Assembly (NCBI GenBank): GCA_002633005.1
Contig: NMRA01000416.1
Coordinates: 10,541 to 74,540, forward strand
Source of the DNA: Phoronis australis
Taxonomy: Eukaryota > Phoronida > Phoronidae
Direction: 5' to 3'
Length of the DNA: 64,000 bases
In this document: positions 44,297 to 57,817 of the stretch, one piece after another
Position numbering within the stretch: position 1 is the stretch's first letter
Layout: every line of letters begins with the position of its first letter
The notes under the pieces: model-generated
Told to the model about the DNA's origin: nothing
Database searches by the model: none
What the model saw: only the letters and a program-made list of their open reading frames with translations
Made by a program: the position numbers and the translations under genes

Positions 44297-46005
44297 AGGA
44301 GAATGCCAACCGATTTAATTAGTCTTTTTCACCATCTTAATCAGTCTATATCCACATCGCCTCTTATACGGTCGACCTCACCTTGCCGAGAGGTGTTGCG
44401 TTAACTTGTGAGGAAGGTGAGAAACGACGCAGCGACTTCAGTGGTTCGTCTGCAGAGTGAATGCCGCTATATTGCGGTGCATCGTTCCCGCTTGTCCGAT
44501 CTATGAAGCTGCGAAGAAAGCGAGTAAATCGTTTTTCCGACTTCCTCTAGAGCCCGAAATGCTTAGGAAGTGGATCGCGGTAGTGATGAATGAAAGGTAC
44601 GCTGTTAATAGCAAGTATGAGGCCGTGAAACATCTCTGTGTCTGTGCCCGGCATTTTGTTGACGGTGATTTCTCTAACGAATTCTGGCTTACCAAAGAAC
44701 TATTCATACGTTCCGTTGCCTGTGCAGCGTTCACGGCGCCCGAGTCTCTTAAAGTATTTCTTGATCAGTGTATTCCCGTTCAAAGTGATAGCCTGTGAAA
44801 CCTAACGATCTGACCCCTGAAGACTTCGTCGGATGAGCTCTTGACTAAGTTGGGATTGGCACCGGGCGAGTTGCTATGTAGACGTTTATTATTCTACGTT
44901 CTGTTTCAAAAATGAATTATTCTCATCCTAACCAAAGTCTGTCAAATTTGATACAATTTGTAATGCCTTTGCAGTATTCGTGAGTGCAAATGTTGAGAAG
45001 CCAGCAATGAATAAACCACTGCGTTACCGGCTTATGGTGCCGCCAACAAAGGTAATTGACCGGGCACTGAGGCCGTGTTAGCGCATGCTAATTCAGTGTT
45101 TGCTGACAGAAAGCTGTTGTGAGACAATTATTCGATTTTATATGCTATGGTTACATGTTAGGGGAATCTTTATTTAGAAATACAAAAACATCATTCTAAT
45201 CATTGTTACTGTACAATCATTGCCCTGACGGTCTGTGGAAGGGGAACCCGAATTCGCGGCCACTTACAAGTAAGTAGATTTTCATTTTCGTGGCTTATTC
45301 AACTAAAAAATTATGTGCACATTATTTCTTTAACTCACTATTATAGTCTTTTCGCGACTGGAGGTTTAGTTTCCAACTCAAGTTGGTTTATGTTCGAGCC
45401 AGTCCCGGCGGCAGCAACGGGCCTGATCGGGTTCCGAGACACTAGCCAGGATAACAAAGTCAGTCCAGCCGCCGACGGGCCTGATCGGGTTCCGAGCCAC
45501 TGGCCAGGATAACAAGCGTTTTTGTGTGTTTAGAATTCAAAAAATCACAAGTATAAATAACACAGATCTAGGTTTTACTGTCTATATTTCACGGAAGAAT
45601 ACTTCCAATTTATCTTTGAACAGACTCCAAACTCCTGCTACGGACCTTGGTAAATTGGCCTGCGGAACTTTGTAGGCTACGATGTGTCCACATATCAATA
45701 AATCCGTAACAGCAAAAAAACAACACATTTTTATAAGAACTCGGTGTATTTTTAAGGGTTTTACATCGAAGTTTGATGATTTATTGGAGTTAAACCGATG
45801 AATTCAAGCGATAAGCTGACACCAGTAACCCGTGTTGCAAACTGCTGAACAGACTGCATGTGAAACCAATTACGTCATTGAATAATTTCAACACCTCCGC
45901 CTGTCGTCTAGTGTCAGGTAACGTAACCAAATGTGGCGTTGTAGAGTTGAACTACTCGATATAAATTGATACAAAATAGGTTGTTTTTTTGGGTGGCATT
46001 CTCCT
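44297..46005 (+). mobile_element. THAP-bearing TTAA-type DNA transposon, 1.71 kb
   Basis: Ends AGGAGAATGCC...GGCATTCTCCT with perfect TTAA on each side (44293-44296, 46006-46009). Same family as the element at 27962, and its terminal bases resemble the Kolobok-like ends at 10382 and 13765. It carries one open THAP domain and no visible catalytic region, so it is non-autonomous or deleted. Confidence 0.87.
44457..44798 (+). CDS. THAP domain ORF in TTAA transposon
   Basis: An open frame of about 113 codons: RCIVPACPIYEAAKK (C-x4-C), FFRLPLEPEMLRKWIAVVMN (conserved Pro and Trp), KHLCVCARHFVDGDF (CxxH and FxxxDF) and then FIRSVACAAFTAPESLKVFL. The C2CH THAP ligands are complete. No in-frame ATG precedes the first Cys (the nearest ATG, 44461, is one frame off and would read MPLYC), so the true start is lost or lies across an intron. 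Probably the DNA-binding end of a transposase. Confidence 0.7.
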   Translation: MNAAILRCIVPACPIYEAAKKASKSFFRLPLEPEMLRKWIAVVMNERYAVNSKYEAVKHLCVCARHFVDGDFSNEFWLTKELFIRSVACAAFTAPESLKVFLDQCIPVQSDSL

Positions 46006-47490
46006 TTAAGGGTGTTGAAAAAATGGCGTTCTACCGTTACTCGGCTGCTAAAGTTGTAGAGTGATCTTCTACGTGGGCTTAATGCCATCAACGCGTCACC
46101 AATTGCAGTTTCTATTTTTGCAACGATTATTCAATCGACTGTTGTTCTTTCACGAGGTTGTGTACACGTCACAACAAATTACCGGAACTGGTTTCACTTC
46201 ATTATAAGATTTTAGAATTTTGATACCGAAAAACCAAATTACAGAACAAATTTTGCTGCTGCGAAAATGTCGCAATAATTTAGGAATGGCACGTGCGTGT
46301 GACATGAGAGCGCTGTTTTCAAAACAACAACATACTTTCATTGTTACAAAAGGTTGAGAATGACGCAAGAAAATGACGTTTGTTACATTGTTTTTCACTT
46401 AAAGTTGACTTAAACGGTTACGCCGGGCAAGGTCGGTTACCGGATACCCAGACTTTACATGCACCCGTCCGGTCGTTGGTTCTACATGTTGATACAGGTT
46501 TCACGGTGAGTTGACGAGCAGAACTACCCTGGCTGTCTGCAATTTCGGGGTCTATGGAAGAAAAACACGCAGTGGTACCTAGCTGTATTTTGTCTATTTT
46601 GACGATGAATCTTCATAGGCTGGCTCAACTGGCATTCAAAGTTCGCTCCCTGTCTTGTTCAATTCTTGTTACATAATTAAGATTTGTTTTTACAAAGCTC
46701 AACAAGCAAACAAAGCGAAAACTCCTGTGCATAAAAACTAAGCCCGTATTGAAGCGGAATTGAAAAATACCTCACCAGTCAAGGAAAATTCCTAAGAAAA
46801 TATTTGAGATGTCTGACCATTTTGGAACACATGCGTTTGTTTACGTGAACTGCAAGCGGCATCTGTTGGACGATTACGCGCCAAACATTTGTTACAATTT
46901 TTTGCTTTTGCAATGCTGCCGTTAGCTCCGTCTTTTAGGATCCTGGGTGAAAAGTATTCAAGAGTTTTGATCTGTTCCTAAGTAGGTGACTTTTCACTTT
47001 TAATCCAATTCGACGAACAATACCAATAATGTATTAGAGATTAGTTGTCTCCCCCAGTCCACGTGATGCGAAAGTTCATTCAAGGAGCAGAACAGTGTTC
47101 GTCTGTCAAGAAATGTGACTGTGAGCCTTTAAAAATGGGCGAAAGTTCTGTCCGTGTCGAAGAGCATTTGCGCGTGAGGATCGGTAGGTATATAGCTATG
47201 ACATATACAGGATTGTCTTTAATTCTGAACCGGGAATTCATCTACCTGCAACGACCAGACTGATCCAACGGGGAACGGGATCGAATTTCTTGGTGCAAAA
47301 GCTGTATAAACATACAGCTGTGTATACATATAAAAGCTTGCTGTTGCACTAATGTGGGTTAAAAACTGACCAAGTAAAATTTGACATAAGATTAATGCCA
47401 CCTACTTGCTAAAACATATGCTGTTATTTTGTTGCTGAAGTAGAAAGTGCCACCGCCTCGACTGGCCCTAGTAGAGACTGTGGTCAGAAC

Positions 47491-47573
47491 AGTCCTTGAT
47501 TTAGAGAACGAGGCGATCAATGAATAACGGGCCCGTTATGTAGTGGATGAACTGGGTCTCTAAATCAGGGACT
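47491..47573. repeat. Short foldback element
   Basis: Arms AGTCCTTGATTTAGAGA and TCTCTAAATCAGGGACT around a central palindrome TAACGGGCCCGTTA. Confidence 0.65.
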
Positions 47574-48037
47574 CCTATACCCAACCAGTGTCATAGAGAG
47601 AATAAACTGAAAGCTCTTGTAGGAGCTTCAATTACGCCGGAAACTTTTTTGGCGAAAAATGCCTTAATTGCTCTGATTACAACATCAAAGTCACATTGCT
47701 ATAGAGGGACATCTTAGCCAGGAGGCCATCCATTCTTTAATTCCTCTCAACTCAAACAAATACTTATGTAATCAAATTTTTTAAGTGCAGTCCTTCATGT
47801 AGTTGCCCAAATCAGCAACTGGTCATTTTTACGCTGCATGCGCTACCGCGCATTTGTTTGAGTTGGAAGGAATTAAAGACATCAACGGTCTCCTAAAGTG
47901 TCCTTCTATGTGCAAGAAGTTCTTATGGCAATGCGACTTTGATGTTTTAATCAGTGTGAAGCATAATTTTCCGAAAAGCTTCCGGTATATCTCTTCTGGG
48001 GCCAGTTGAGACAGTGCCACTCTGTACTGCTAAAGGT

Positions 48038-48616
48038 CGCTGGTTCCCTGCGTGCTTCTAGGTGGTAGCCAGCACGCAGGTATCACTTAATTTTCCTTGG
48101 AAAATTTTTTTATACCGGCGTTTCTGATTAGCTGGTCGAATTCTCAACAAACAGTGCGTTACGCAAACAAACTGGCATGACTGATGGAGGAAGTGTAAAA
48201 TTTGGTCTGTTGTAGAGACAAATCGGTGCTTAAAGTTCATGTTCAAGAAATTTGAATCCTAGTAAATTGTGGTTTCACCTTTTTGGAGTGCATCTTTCTA
48301 CTGTCGCTGACTTTTGCTTATGTTGCTGTCCTGTATTCATACAGTATGAATAACACACGAGCTAAATCGGCCAGATGATGGCGTGTTTATTCTGCATGTG
48401 TGTGCTTCAAGAACGCGGCTATTAAACATTTCTGCAGTCACAAAATAGTTGCTGCTACGCTACATGACAGGCTAAAAATCGTTCATAACCCTCCGTTTTC
48501 TCGTTTGTAAAGCTAACCAGTACCTGCCAAGGTTACATCATCCAATAATACAGCGCGTGCTACTGCCTGCTACCTGCGTGCTGGCTACCACCTAGCGGCA
48601 CGCAGGGAACCAGCGA
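48038..48616. mobile_element. MITE-like element with ~45-bp TIRs
   Basis: CGCTGGTTCCCTGCGTGC... at 48038-48081 is the inverse of 48571-48616 with about 3 mismatches (CTAGGTGGTAGCCAGCACGC in the inner part). No transposase. The target duplication is not clear. Confidence 0.75.
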
Positions 48617-50088
48617 GCTGCTATTAAGTTGAGTGGGTGTGGTTCTTGTGCCTTGGCTGCCAGCACCATGAAATAGAGTGTCACCTATTGGCCAATTTCT
48701 GTTTTTGCTGATCCTTCAATGTAAGAATATATGTGTACTGTTCTTCTTCCCTAAGATTACTATATTTACCTTTCAACTGCAGTTGGACACCTTTGAAGGC
48801 TGCTCAAGTCTTTAAATCCTTCCAGCTTGAACAAATATTCCCACAGTTACATGAAGTCTAAGCTTTAGACTTAACATAGTCATAGATAATAATCAACAAA
48901 GAAGCATATTGAAATATCTGTTTCACAACACAGTTTTTCTGAATAATTCTTTGTTTTATGAACAAAGTCGTGAACTGAGCCAGTTTTATATATTTATGAA
49001 TGTAAGCCATTTTGGTTGTGATTGCATTGCTGCGCACATAGGGATTGTGTTTATTGTTGGCCATGGGACTGGGTCAGATTTATTTTTGTAAATGTCCTAT
49101 TGATTTTACTTTAGTCGGAACATAGCTGGATTCACTCCTGGGAATAATGTAGACAAATTAGTCCCCTTTGTCTCAAGTTTGTCAGAAGGTCACTGTTCTT
49201 CAAGACCTATTTTGTGACACATCTAATTGCTGGAGACTTGTTTGAAAAATTAGCAACCTTGGCAACTTTTATGGTAACAGGACTTACACGTAAATGGGCG
49301 AGAAAGCATGTACTGTTCACCCCAGAGTATCCAATGAATTCCTCAGCACATCAAAGGGTTGATGGCGCTGTCAGATTGAAGTGAGTTAGGCGCTATTCGT
49401 GGGCTTGGATGAAAAAAGTAATTTGGTTGAGCCGTACCATTACGGGATCACCATATGTACATGTATGGCATCCACAGGCAATGAATCGCCTAGAATTTGT
49501 TGCTTTTTAGTATATTTTCACTCAGAAGGTATTTCCAGCAATCCAGACGTGAGGGTAGCGTTGGCGGACCAACTTGTTCCAGATCATATTATTGTTGCAG
49601 ATTGGAATAACAACTGTTCATTGTTTATAAATAAAAACTTGATTACAAATTGTTCATCAGTACAAATGACATGGATTTAGGTATAATTAAAGGAGTAAAT
49701 GCAGCGCCATGTGAAAAATAAAGTCTTGTATGCTAGAAGGTTGGAAATAAAAGGCACTATTAAACACACCTTAAAGTTATAACTACAACATAAAATATTG
49801 ATAAGATATTGATTTATCAGCACCTTTCGAGCGCGTACACCTTTTGTGAGATGAGGGGAAGACAATGATAGTACAACACGAGACATGGGTCTCCTTTCTC
49901 TTGTACCATTCGCCTATGCCTTGTTTACATGTATACTGTAAAAACTCCATTTGAGAGTCTCTAAATGTTAGGACATTGATATTCTGGCAAAATCTCTCCA
50001 AATTTGGATAAAAATAATTGTCAAAATTGCACTTTTTTCATTTGTCAATGTCTTCTGCCATTGTTGTGAATATCCACACTTTTTCAAA

Positions 50089-50560
50089 ATGTTTTCTGAT
50101 TGTAGCTATGGTGAAGAAGACGAACATGGTAAAGCATCAATTTTATGCTACCTATCTTTTATGAAAAAACAAGAAAATAAAATTTCACTCGTCTACCATA
50201 TCTTGTACTGCAGAGAAACCAAGGAGAATTTTCCCAATGTGATCAAACCTAAAGGCTCAAAAAACTTTCCTAGTCTTGATAGATTGGGCATAAGACATGT
50301 CATTCAAGTTTTGACGGGCCACTGTAACCTAGCAAGACACACATTACTTGGCAAAGGTGGCCCGAGTGTGGTACTGACGATGAAACCCTTAAACACCCGA
50401 TAGAGTCTTGCCCAGCTTTTTATTGGCTAAGGAGCACGCTACTGGCTAGCACTGTTACATGCCTACAACATACAGTGCATGGCAACAAATGGAAGAGTCT
50501 GTCCATTTTCTTAAAGGAGACGGGCAGACTTGAAAACTTCCTTCACGAAGAACCATAACG
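50089..50560 (+). pseudogene. LINE RNase H C-terminal tail, decayed
   Basis: Plus-strand reading gives SLDRLGIRHVIQVLTGHCNL, then ARHTLLGKGG, and after a shift CGTDDETLKHPIESCPAFYW, then KSLSIFLKETGRLENFLHEE. This is the typical ending of RNase H-bearing LINEs (TGHxxLxxHxxLxG...CxxCxxxxETxxHxLxxCP). Orientation is opposite to the LINE remnant at 6-7.5 kb. Confidence 0.72.
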
Positions 50561-50569
50561 TGGCTCCTG

Positions 50570-53500
50570 TGTTTTTAGCTCGGGTGTTTTGTGCAATTGG
50601 CCCAACCATGAGGCTTGCATAGTAAATGACACCAAACCATCCACACTCTTTTTTATATATATTTTGTACAGAATGGGTGAGACTTTTCCGTAAATTGAAT
50701 TTTCTTGATTCTAAAGATTGGGTTGGCCATTTTGGTGAAGTTACCCAGAAATCCATTGCATGCGACCTGGTAGTGCTAATTGATTTATGTTTTCAAATAC
50801 TTGAGCTTCAAGGCCTGCTATTCTTGTGGTCTATAATAAATTATGGAAATTATTAGTGGAACATTTAAAACCTATCGGTAACACCTGTAAATTTGGTTCC
50901 TACAGTATGTTAAGAGCATCGCTCTTAGCCCACTAGTGCCATAAATTGCCAAATGTAATGAACTGTTAGGCATATTGGTGTGCTTTTGTCTATGTTACTG
51001 CGAGAATCACCTTTTAATTCAAGCAGCTGCGAATAACACCCCCACGCAATGGTGTTCTATTCAGACCCCTATTCAATAAAATTGTTATCGGTCTTTTGTT
51101 GTTTGTGCTGTGATCTCACGATGACGCATCATGACACGAAGAGGCAGCTTCACCTATCATTTTACTGGCTTACATTTGCGTGATTTAACTAGCGTTTTCT
51201 TTTTATCTTTCTAAGGCTTTGTTAGGACTATCTAGTTAGCCCAATACATCTAACATAACAAAATTCCTTTGAAGTTAGGCTTTAACACTTTAACCATGGT
51301 GTAAGTTGTTTACAAGGTAGATTCTTTTGTTACATTCTTGTTCGGGACGAGTTGCTAGGCAGCACGGGCCACAAAGAACTTCTTATTTCTTACTCTTTCA
51401 ACTCTTATCACACATCCTTCATAAAGATTTTGATGCTTCTTTTTTCTTTCTGATTTCTGTTCTGTACTTGTACATATTGACCAGAAACAAAATATCTGAT
51501 GTAAATGCTTTTCAAAAGACAGTAGAGCTCATCTTTGCTGTCCAGACTCCCTATCGCTTTCTGGAATATCATTCAAATAGGGAATTGTAGGGTAGGCTGT
51601 TGCTGCTTTCAGGATGTGATTTCCTTCCATGAAAGTAATTGTTGACTTTCATAGAGTTTTGAAAAATGTGATAGTCGCATATTTTATAAAAAGAAATCTT
51701 TATTTAGCATTGCTGTCCGTAACCTTTCTTGGAACCCTTTATTGATGCGCCAAATATGCAAGTCATTTGTGATGACTTCAATTAATTTTAAATATTTCAC
51801 AAAAATTAATCAGCCATTCACAGGCCTTTTGATGTTTGGCACTTAAACAGTTGTATCTTTATAATGTGGAAGACAATTATGAATGTGTTCTTGTATTTTT
51901 ATTCTCCTTCCCAAATCACAGATAAAGTGATGACTTGAAAGTTGGAATGTTGTTTTAAAAAGTGATATCACTGTTTGAGTGTAAATCAAAAATATGTGAC
52001 CTTTTCCGTATGATTGGCAGTGCTGTCAGCAATGTTGTTGAAACATACGTCCTTATTTAACTTTTAGGCATTCCTACTCAAGGCAAAAAATGACAATTTA
52101 AACAAAAAATAGTAGTCCTGTGTCAATAAATGATTTTCTTGATGTTTCAAAGCATGATTGAGCATTTTCAGTCACTAAGATTTCAGAAAATGTGTACTTT
52201 TGGGGTTGGAAACGGATGTTAATATTAGTTACTTGTTGAAATGTGCAAGACTTCATGAAGGTTGACAACTACCTTGATGTCTTCTTGATTGTTTTGATGT
52301 CTTTAGAATGACCCTCTCACTCCTTGGCTAATGAATTAAGCACGACTGCTGTTGAATCAAAGTGTTTTTCGATATATTAAATTTACCTGTTGAATGTTCT
52401 TTGATTGATGAAAGCCACATGAGCTATACCAGGGATGCAATTGTAGTCGTTGTCTGAAGACAGCGATCTTGTAAAGTTGTCACATTTAGAATTTTCCATA
52501 GTCTTTCTAGTTTTACAGCTCCATGCTATTGTTCAAGAGGAGCTTTTGCACCCAAAATTAGGTAATGAGATATAAGTCTGGCTTGCAGGCATTACTAAAA
52601 TTGATGGTTTAAAGTAAATCTTAAATGACAAAGTGCCGCTTGTCTCCAGATCATGATAAGTGTAGGAATTTTGTCGCCTATGCTGTTATTATTTTTGTAG
52701 AACTACTGATGGCTTCTCTATGACAAGTTTTAATGCTCTAACTAGTGTCGAAATGATGCACAACCAGGACCTAAAATCTCACTTTAAAACCATTGTTAGG
52801 TGTTGGTTGTTAATTTGGTCTCAATACTTTGTAGATGGGTTGGACATGTGATGAGATGGCTTGTAGGTTGTATAAATTTGCATGCAGTTTTCCTAATTCT
52901 TGCCTCAATCTTGATAGGTCGGCCTTTCACATTGGTCATTTCCATTGTTGGAATGCTTTTCCTTGTGTATACAATTTAGTCACAAGGTACTCCCATTTTT
53001 AGAACCAGTTTGATGGAGAAAACTGAGAGAAGGAAAAAGATTTTGTGGCATGATGTTGACAGATATCATCTTCTTAAACTTACTAAAATGTTTGCTTGCT
53101 GTGATTGAAATGTTATGATGATTATATTTCACTGAGTGTTGACAGGTGTTATCATCAGCTGTCTTGAGTAAATAAACATCATCTCTTGCTGCTAGAATGT
53201 GTAGGAGTCAGTAAACTTGACTATGTGGCAGATATGACTGACTGATTTGTTCATTAAATAGACCCACCTACACATGATGTGGGCGATTGAACATGCATGA
53301 AATTGCACATTTTGTGCAATAAGGATTTGAAATAAGTAAACATCTCCAGAGGGCTCAACATCAGCGACTAAATGCTCGAAAATACAAGTACAAAAACTAA
53401 AATACCAGTAGTTATTTGGAGAAACATTCTGCGTTTTTTGGTTGCCACTTTTTATGAACCCAAATCTGGGAATAGGTTTTTTGAGCGGACATTTTCGTGT

Positions 53501-54515
53501 TACAATTGATCGATTTGTCTATGCAACTTGGCCCGGTTTTAATCGTCTGCTCATGACTATGCTAGTCATGATCTCGGTGTGACAAGCTATCACAGCTTAT
53601 GTGCTATTGGCATGCTGTTGCCATAGCCCGTCCACTGTAAGATACTTACAAACACAATTCTCAATACTAAACATTTCCTGAAACAGAGATTCATCTGCCC
53701 TCTTGTCTCAATGAAATGAACCTGTGTTCTAATAAATGATGTGTGTGTTGATGTTTGCGGTAACTTATTGGACACCTTAGATGAAAACATTTTCATTCTT
53801 CATTGTGCATATGTCTTTTATAACCGCAATTCTCGTTTGCAAGACGGTGTAATAAGGGTGCAAAACAACAGTTGCGCCCCCTATGTAGTAATTGATGCGG
53901 AAAATGCGTGCGTTGCTCCGATATATTTCTGAAAAATCTTGTCAACTTGCCACAAATCTTGAAGTAGATCTTAAGTGTCATATGTAACAACCTTGTTTTG
54001 AAGGAGGTTTCTAAAACAATTGGGCTTCTCCAAAGGCGTTTCTATATAAATATTTATAAACAAAGTACAAGTAACACGTTGACAACTTTTGAGCAAGCCA
54101 TTTACGACCATAAACATACCGTACCTGTGGTAGCTAGGGTTCTTAGGTGCTTGTAAATAGGCCTTTTCATACTGACTTAACTCCGGTCTGAGCAGAGCGT
54201 CGACGTAAACTGCGAAGTTAACTAAACCGTTCATACTGGCTTCGGTAGATAACGGACTTCCAAGTAAACTGTAGGCGGCGCTGTTGTCATCGAAGTAATC
54301 GCAAGGTAGTGCTGCACGGTAAGATTTTTTTAATGTGACAATTAGGAACATTTACATGTGCTGATTGACATAAAACTAATTTTTAATTCGATTGATGATT
54401 ATTAAGAGCAAAATATAAACAACTATTAACGACGGCACTACCCTGTAATTGTTGAAGATAACAGTGGCACCTGGCGATAACTTCGATGGGACCCGAAATT
54501 GACCGTTCATACTGC
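50570..54515. other. No supported gene; T-rich, UTR- or intron-like
   Basis: Long T-rich stretches. A minus-strand frame at 54351-54085 (ALPCDYFDDNSAAYSLLGSP) looks mildly coding, but TTCATACTG words recur in it and around it, suggesting a repeat. Confidence 0.5.
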
Positions 54516-54520
54516 ATAGC

Positions 54521-55394
54521 CAGTGGCGGATCTAGGATATCACAAGGGGGGGCCCAACATTTTGTCTATAAGGATTTGCGCAAAGCACGTTTGTAGATGC
54601 GCATAGCACCAAATGGGGGGAGTGTGGTTTTTTCCTCTAAAAATCAAGCATTGTCCTTGATTCCTGAAGTATTATCCAAGAAAAAAGGCAAAAAAACACG
54701 GAGAATGTGTCCAACAGGAAAAACTGCATTAACCACAGACTCGAACCCACGACCTGGCGGATAGAGCGCGTGTGCTTTACCACTACACCACTACGATTTA
54801 ACTCCTAATTTGATAGGCCTACTAAGAGACCTACTTGTTTATGGTCCACAGCGTTTGTGCATGAAACCTACTTTTTTGTTATGGTTATTACACGTTTTAT
54901 ATTTTGTGCAATCGGTTCGTAACAAATTTGTTGTATTTAAAATAGTCTTCAATTGCCCAAAAGACCGTTTTTCGTGTTGGCAATAATGATGTGATTGCTT
55001 TGGAAATCGTCACAGTTAAGGTTTGACAAAGAGAGAATTATGAGTTTCTAAGTGATTCACTAAGGCTTTGATTAAAATTCACATCTTACCAGCAGCTTCT
55101 GTTTTTTCATCGTCACTCAGCTTCCATTTTCTTTAAAAAATGAAACAATTTTCGCGGGAGAGCCTATACTTAGCCATAGTTCCGTTACGATTGCTCAGTG
55201 TTCCGACTTTGACACTTGAAATTGGATCTGAGCCCCCCCCCAACACTAAAAGTGCACGCATTTAAATATTGTTTCATCCATATAATTTTAATTACCAGAG
55301 TTAATTAATAAACTCAACATTTCCCTACGATCTTGCTGTTTTATTTTTTGCGGCAGCCAAAGGGGGGGCCCGGGCCCCCCTAAATCCGCCTATG
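54521..55394. mobile_element. hAT-like non-autonomous element with an internal tRNA-like segment
   Basis: Ends CAGTGGCGGATCTAGG and CCTAAATCCGCCTATG, with G-rich subterminal blocks on both sides and a flanking ATAGC repeat (54516-54520, 55395-55399). At about 54733-54800 the minus strand shows A- and B-box-like sequences (GTGGTGTAGTGGTAAAGC and GGGTTCGAGTC, about 43 bp apart). The flanking 5-bp repeat is shorter than the 8 bp expected of hAT. No transposase. Confidence 0.6.
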
Positions 55395-55399
55395 ATAGC

Positions 55400-57815
55400 T
55401 GCGTCAATACTTGGCTATTATCCACCTGTTTACTGCGACATTAAAAGGTTGGCATTGTTATCTTCGATCCAGGACCGAAGTTAAGCGCGTTCATACTGAC
55501 CGCAACCCCCAAAACATTGACACCTCGATGCTAATATGAAAGTTGTTAATGACATAAGATTTTCTTTAGTGCAGATGATGATAGAAATGCGAGCCTTTGT
55601 GGTGACCACAACCAAACAGGCTGTGTTTTGAACTAACAATGGTCTGTGTTGCCTGAAAATAAGTAAAGTGCCTATTTATTTAATCTAATTGTAACTGAAG
55701 ATATTTTCAAGAATTTCCCGGATTCCACAACCCTGCTTTGGTCAGTGGTTGATTTGAAAGGCTAAATCTTGAACGATTAGTAAAATTTGGTGATTACTAT
55801 GGGCTGTGACTGTGAATCACCTGCTGAGAAGAGAGACAAGTCATCTGACTGCCTGGTAATTTGTTCTATTTTTGTGTGCTGTCTGTTTCTGTGGACAATC
55901 ATCCTTTGACACACTTTACACACTTGTGGTTTTATGTTCACTTCCTGCTTCACCTTTTTGTGTTGACTATATAAATAATATGGGACTAGTTAAGTGACAG
56001 AACAGAGGATTACTGTTGTGTACCATTGAAGGGCTACAAAGTAAACAATCTTGGGACACAATATGATAGAGGGTGCAATATCATTTGGGGAATTTTCTCA
56101 ACAAAAATAACTTCTCAACGAAAATTTCTTTGCTTTTAGCATGGTTTGAGTTGCTTAATATTTTGTAAAGTTTGAGCCTTTGCAGCAATATGATAATCCT
56201 CTGGAAGGCAGAAATATGGCAATTATAGCATTTTTTCATCCCCAATTAAAGAATTTTTACCATAGTGATGTCAGTAGCATTCCTTATTGAAGAAAAATCT
56301 TGTTAGAATGGACACACTTGTTATTCCTTATCATTTTTCTCAGTCTGAAACCTGAGTGGGTTCTGATTATATCCTCCAGGTGGCGTGTAGCTGGCCAGTA
56401 GTGCCTCAACTTATGACACCAACAAGACTGTGTCAGCAAATGTGGCAAATAAAGAACTTAAAATCAGCTTGTGCGTGACTGAATGACTCCAATCTCAGGT
56501 TTTGTAGGTGGATGAGATGGGCTGAAAAATTCATAGCTAGGATTGTGTACTCAGGGTCCTGGAGTGTCGGATCTATACCAAATAATATACAAAATGCTCA
56601 TAAAGTTTTGAAGTGAAAAGCATTCTACGCCTTTTTGGATACTTTAAAAATTGTGTTATAACTGATTAAAAATGTTCTTGCTTTAAGGCTGATAAACCAC
56701 GCCTAATATCAAAAATGTTTGGCTTGTACCACTTAACTATTATGAAATAATTCTTGAACTATTCCTTAGTCAAATTAGATGTTTTCTGGGTTGTGAAAGA
56801 ACTGACAGCTAGTTGTTGCTTGAGACCTGGCTCTAGATACAAGATGGCTTGTCAAAATGGTGTCTCGTTCTCTACCTAGTGTGGGTTCAAGCGATAACCA
56901 ACTATCATTTTCTTCCTAGCCTACACACAACTTCTCATCTGAATTAACCAGTTTAATAGTGTTAAGTAATCAAAACCAATATTTTTGATAGAATGAGGTA
57001 TTGTATCCGCTTACAATATTTGGGTGGTTTCAGATATTTTCAGTATAATATCGGCATGATACAAGTATTGATATAGAAGCCAGAGTATTTGGTATCGGTA
57101 TCGAAAGAGGATTTGTATTGAGTTGGCATTATATGTTGTGTTATCCTGCTCAATTGTAAATGTGGCTGCGTGTCCATTACACAACGGACACTATGTAATC
57201 CACAGCTCATTGGTCTTGCTCTGTTGTCAGTTTTTTACAATTTGATGAATATTAGTATAATTACAATGCAATTTTTTATGTGTTGCAACCTTTTCCTCAT
57301 TTTTGCAACTAATGCCACATTGTTGATGATAACAAAAAAGTGTAGAAAAATGATTGGCACTTGCAAAACGTTTAACTCTGGGTATAGAAATGCATTCATC
57401 CTTTAGTGCCCTGTGTGTCCTAGATAATTGCTGTGTTTTTCAACTTAGCTTTAAACTAAAATTGTAACATTAGAGGGCTGTTTCTGTTTATCCATGTATT
57501 GGAAAAACAATTTTATCTAGCTAAGAACCACTCTGCCTGTGTTGGTCATATGTGTATCAAATTACATCTGGACACATCTGATTTGGTGCCATTGGTTGAT
57601 CAAGGTTGTTTAAGGGAGAGGGAGGACGGGGGAGGGGGGGGTACAGCAATTTCCAAAGGATTTTTTCTCCTTGTAAGCCCTAAAAGCAACATGCTGACAG
57701 AGTTTTTGTCTTTGTGCGTGTCTGCTTATATGGAGTTGTGAAACTGATGGTTTTTGTTTCGTCAGTTATCAGTTTGTATATGGTGTCAAGCAAGTATTAT
57801 TTTCATCTTTGCTTG
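55400..57815. other. No supported gene
   Basis: AT-rich sequence with no domain signal, clear repeat or splice-supported ORF. Confidence 0.5.
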
Positions 57816-57817
57816 CA

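Noticed and set aside
53971-54351. 126-codon minus-strand ORF containing ALPCDYFDDNSAAYSLLGSP
   Set aside because: It looks mildly coding, but TTCATACTG words recur in and around it, suggesting a repeat. No partner exon could be found.
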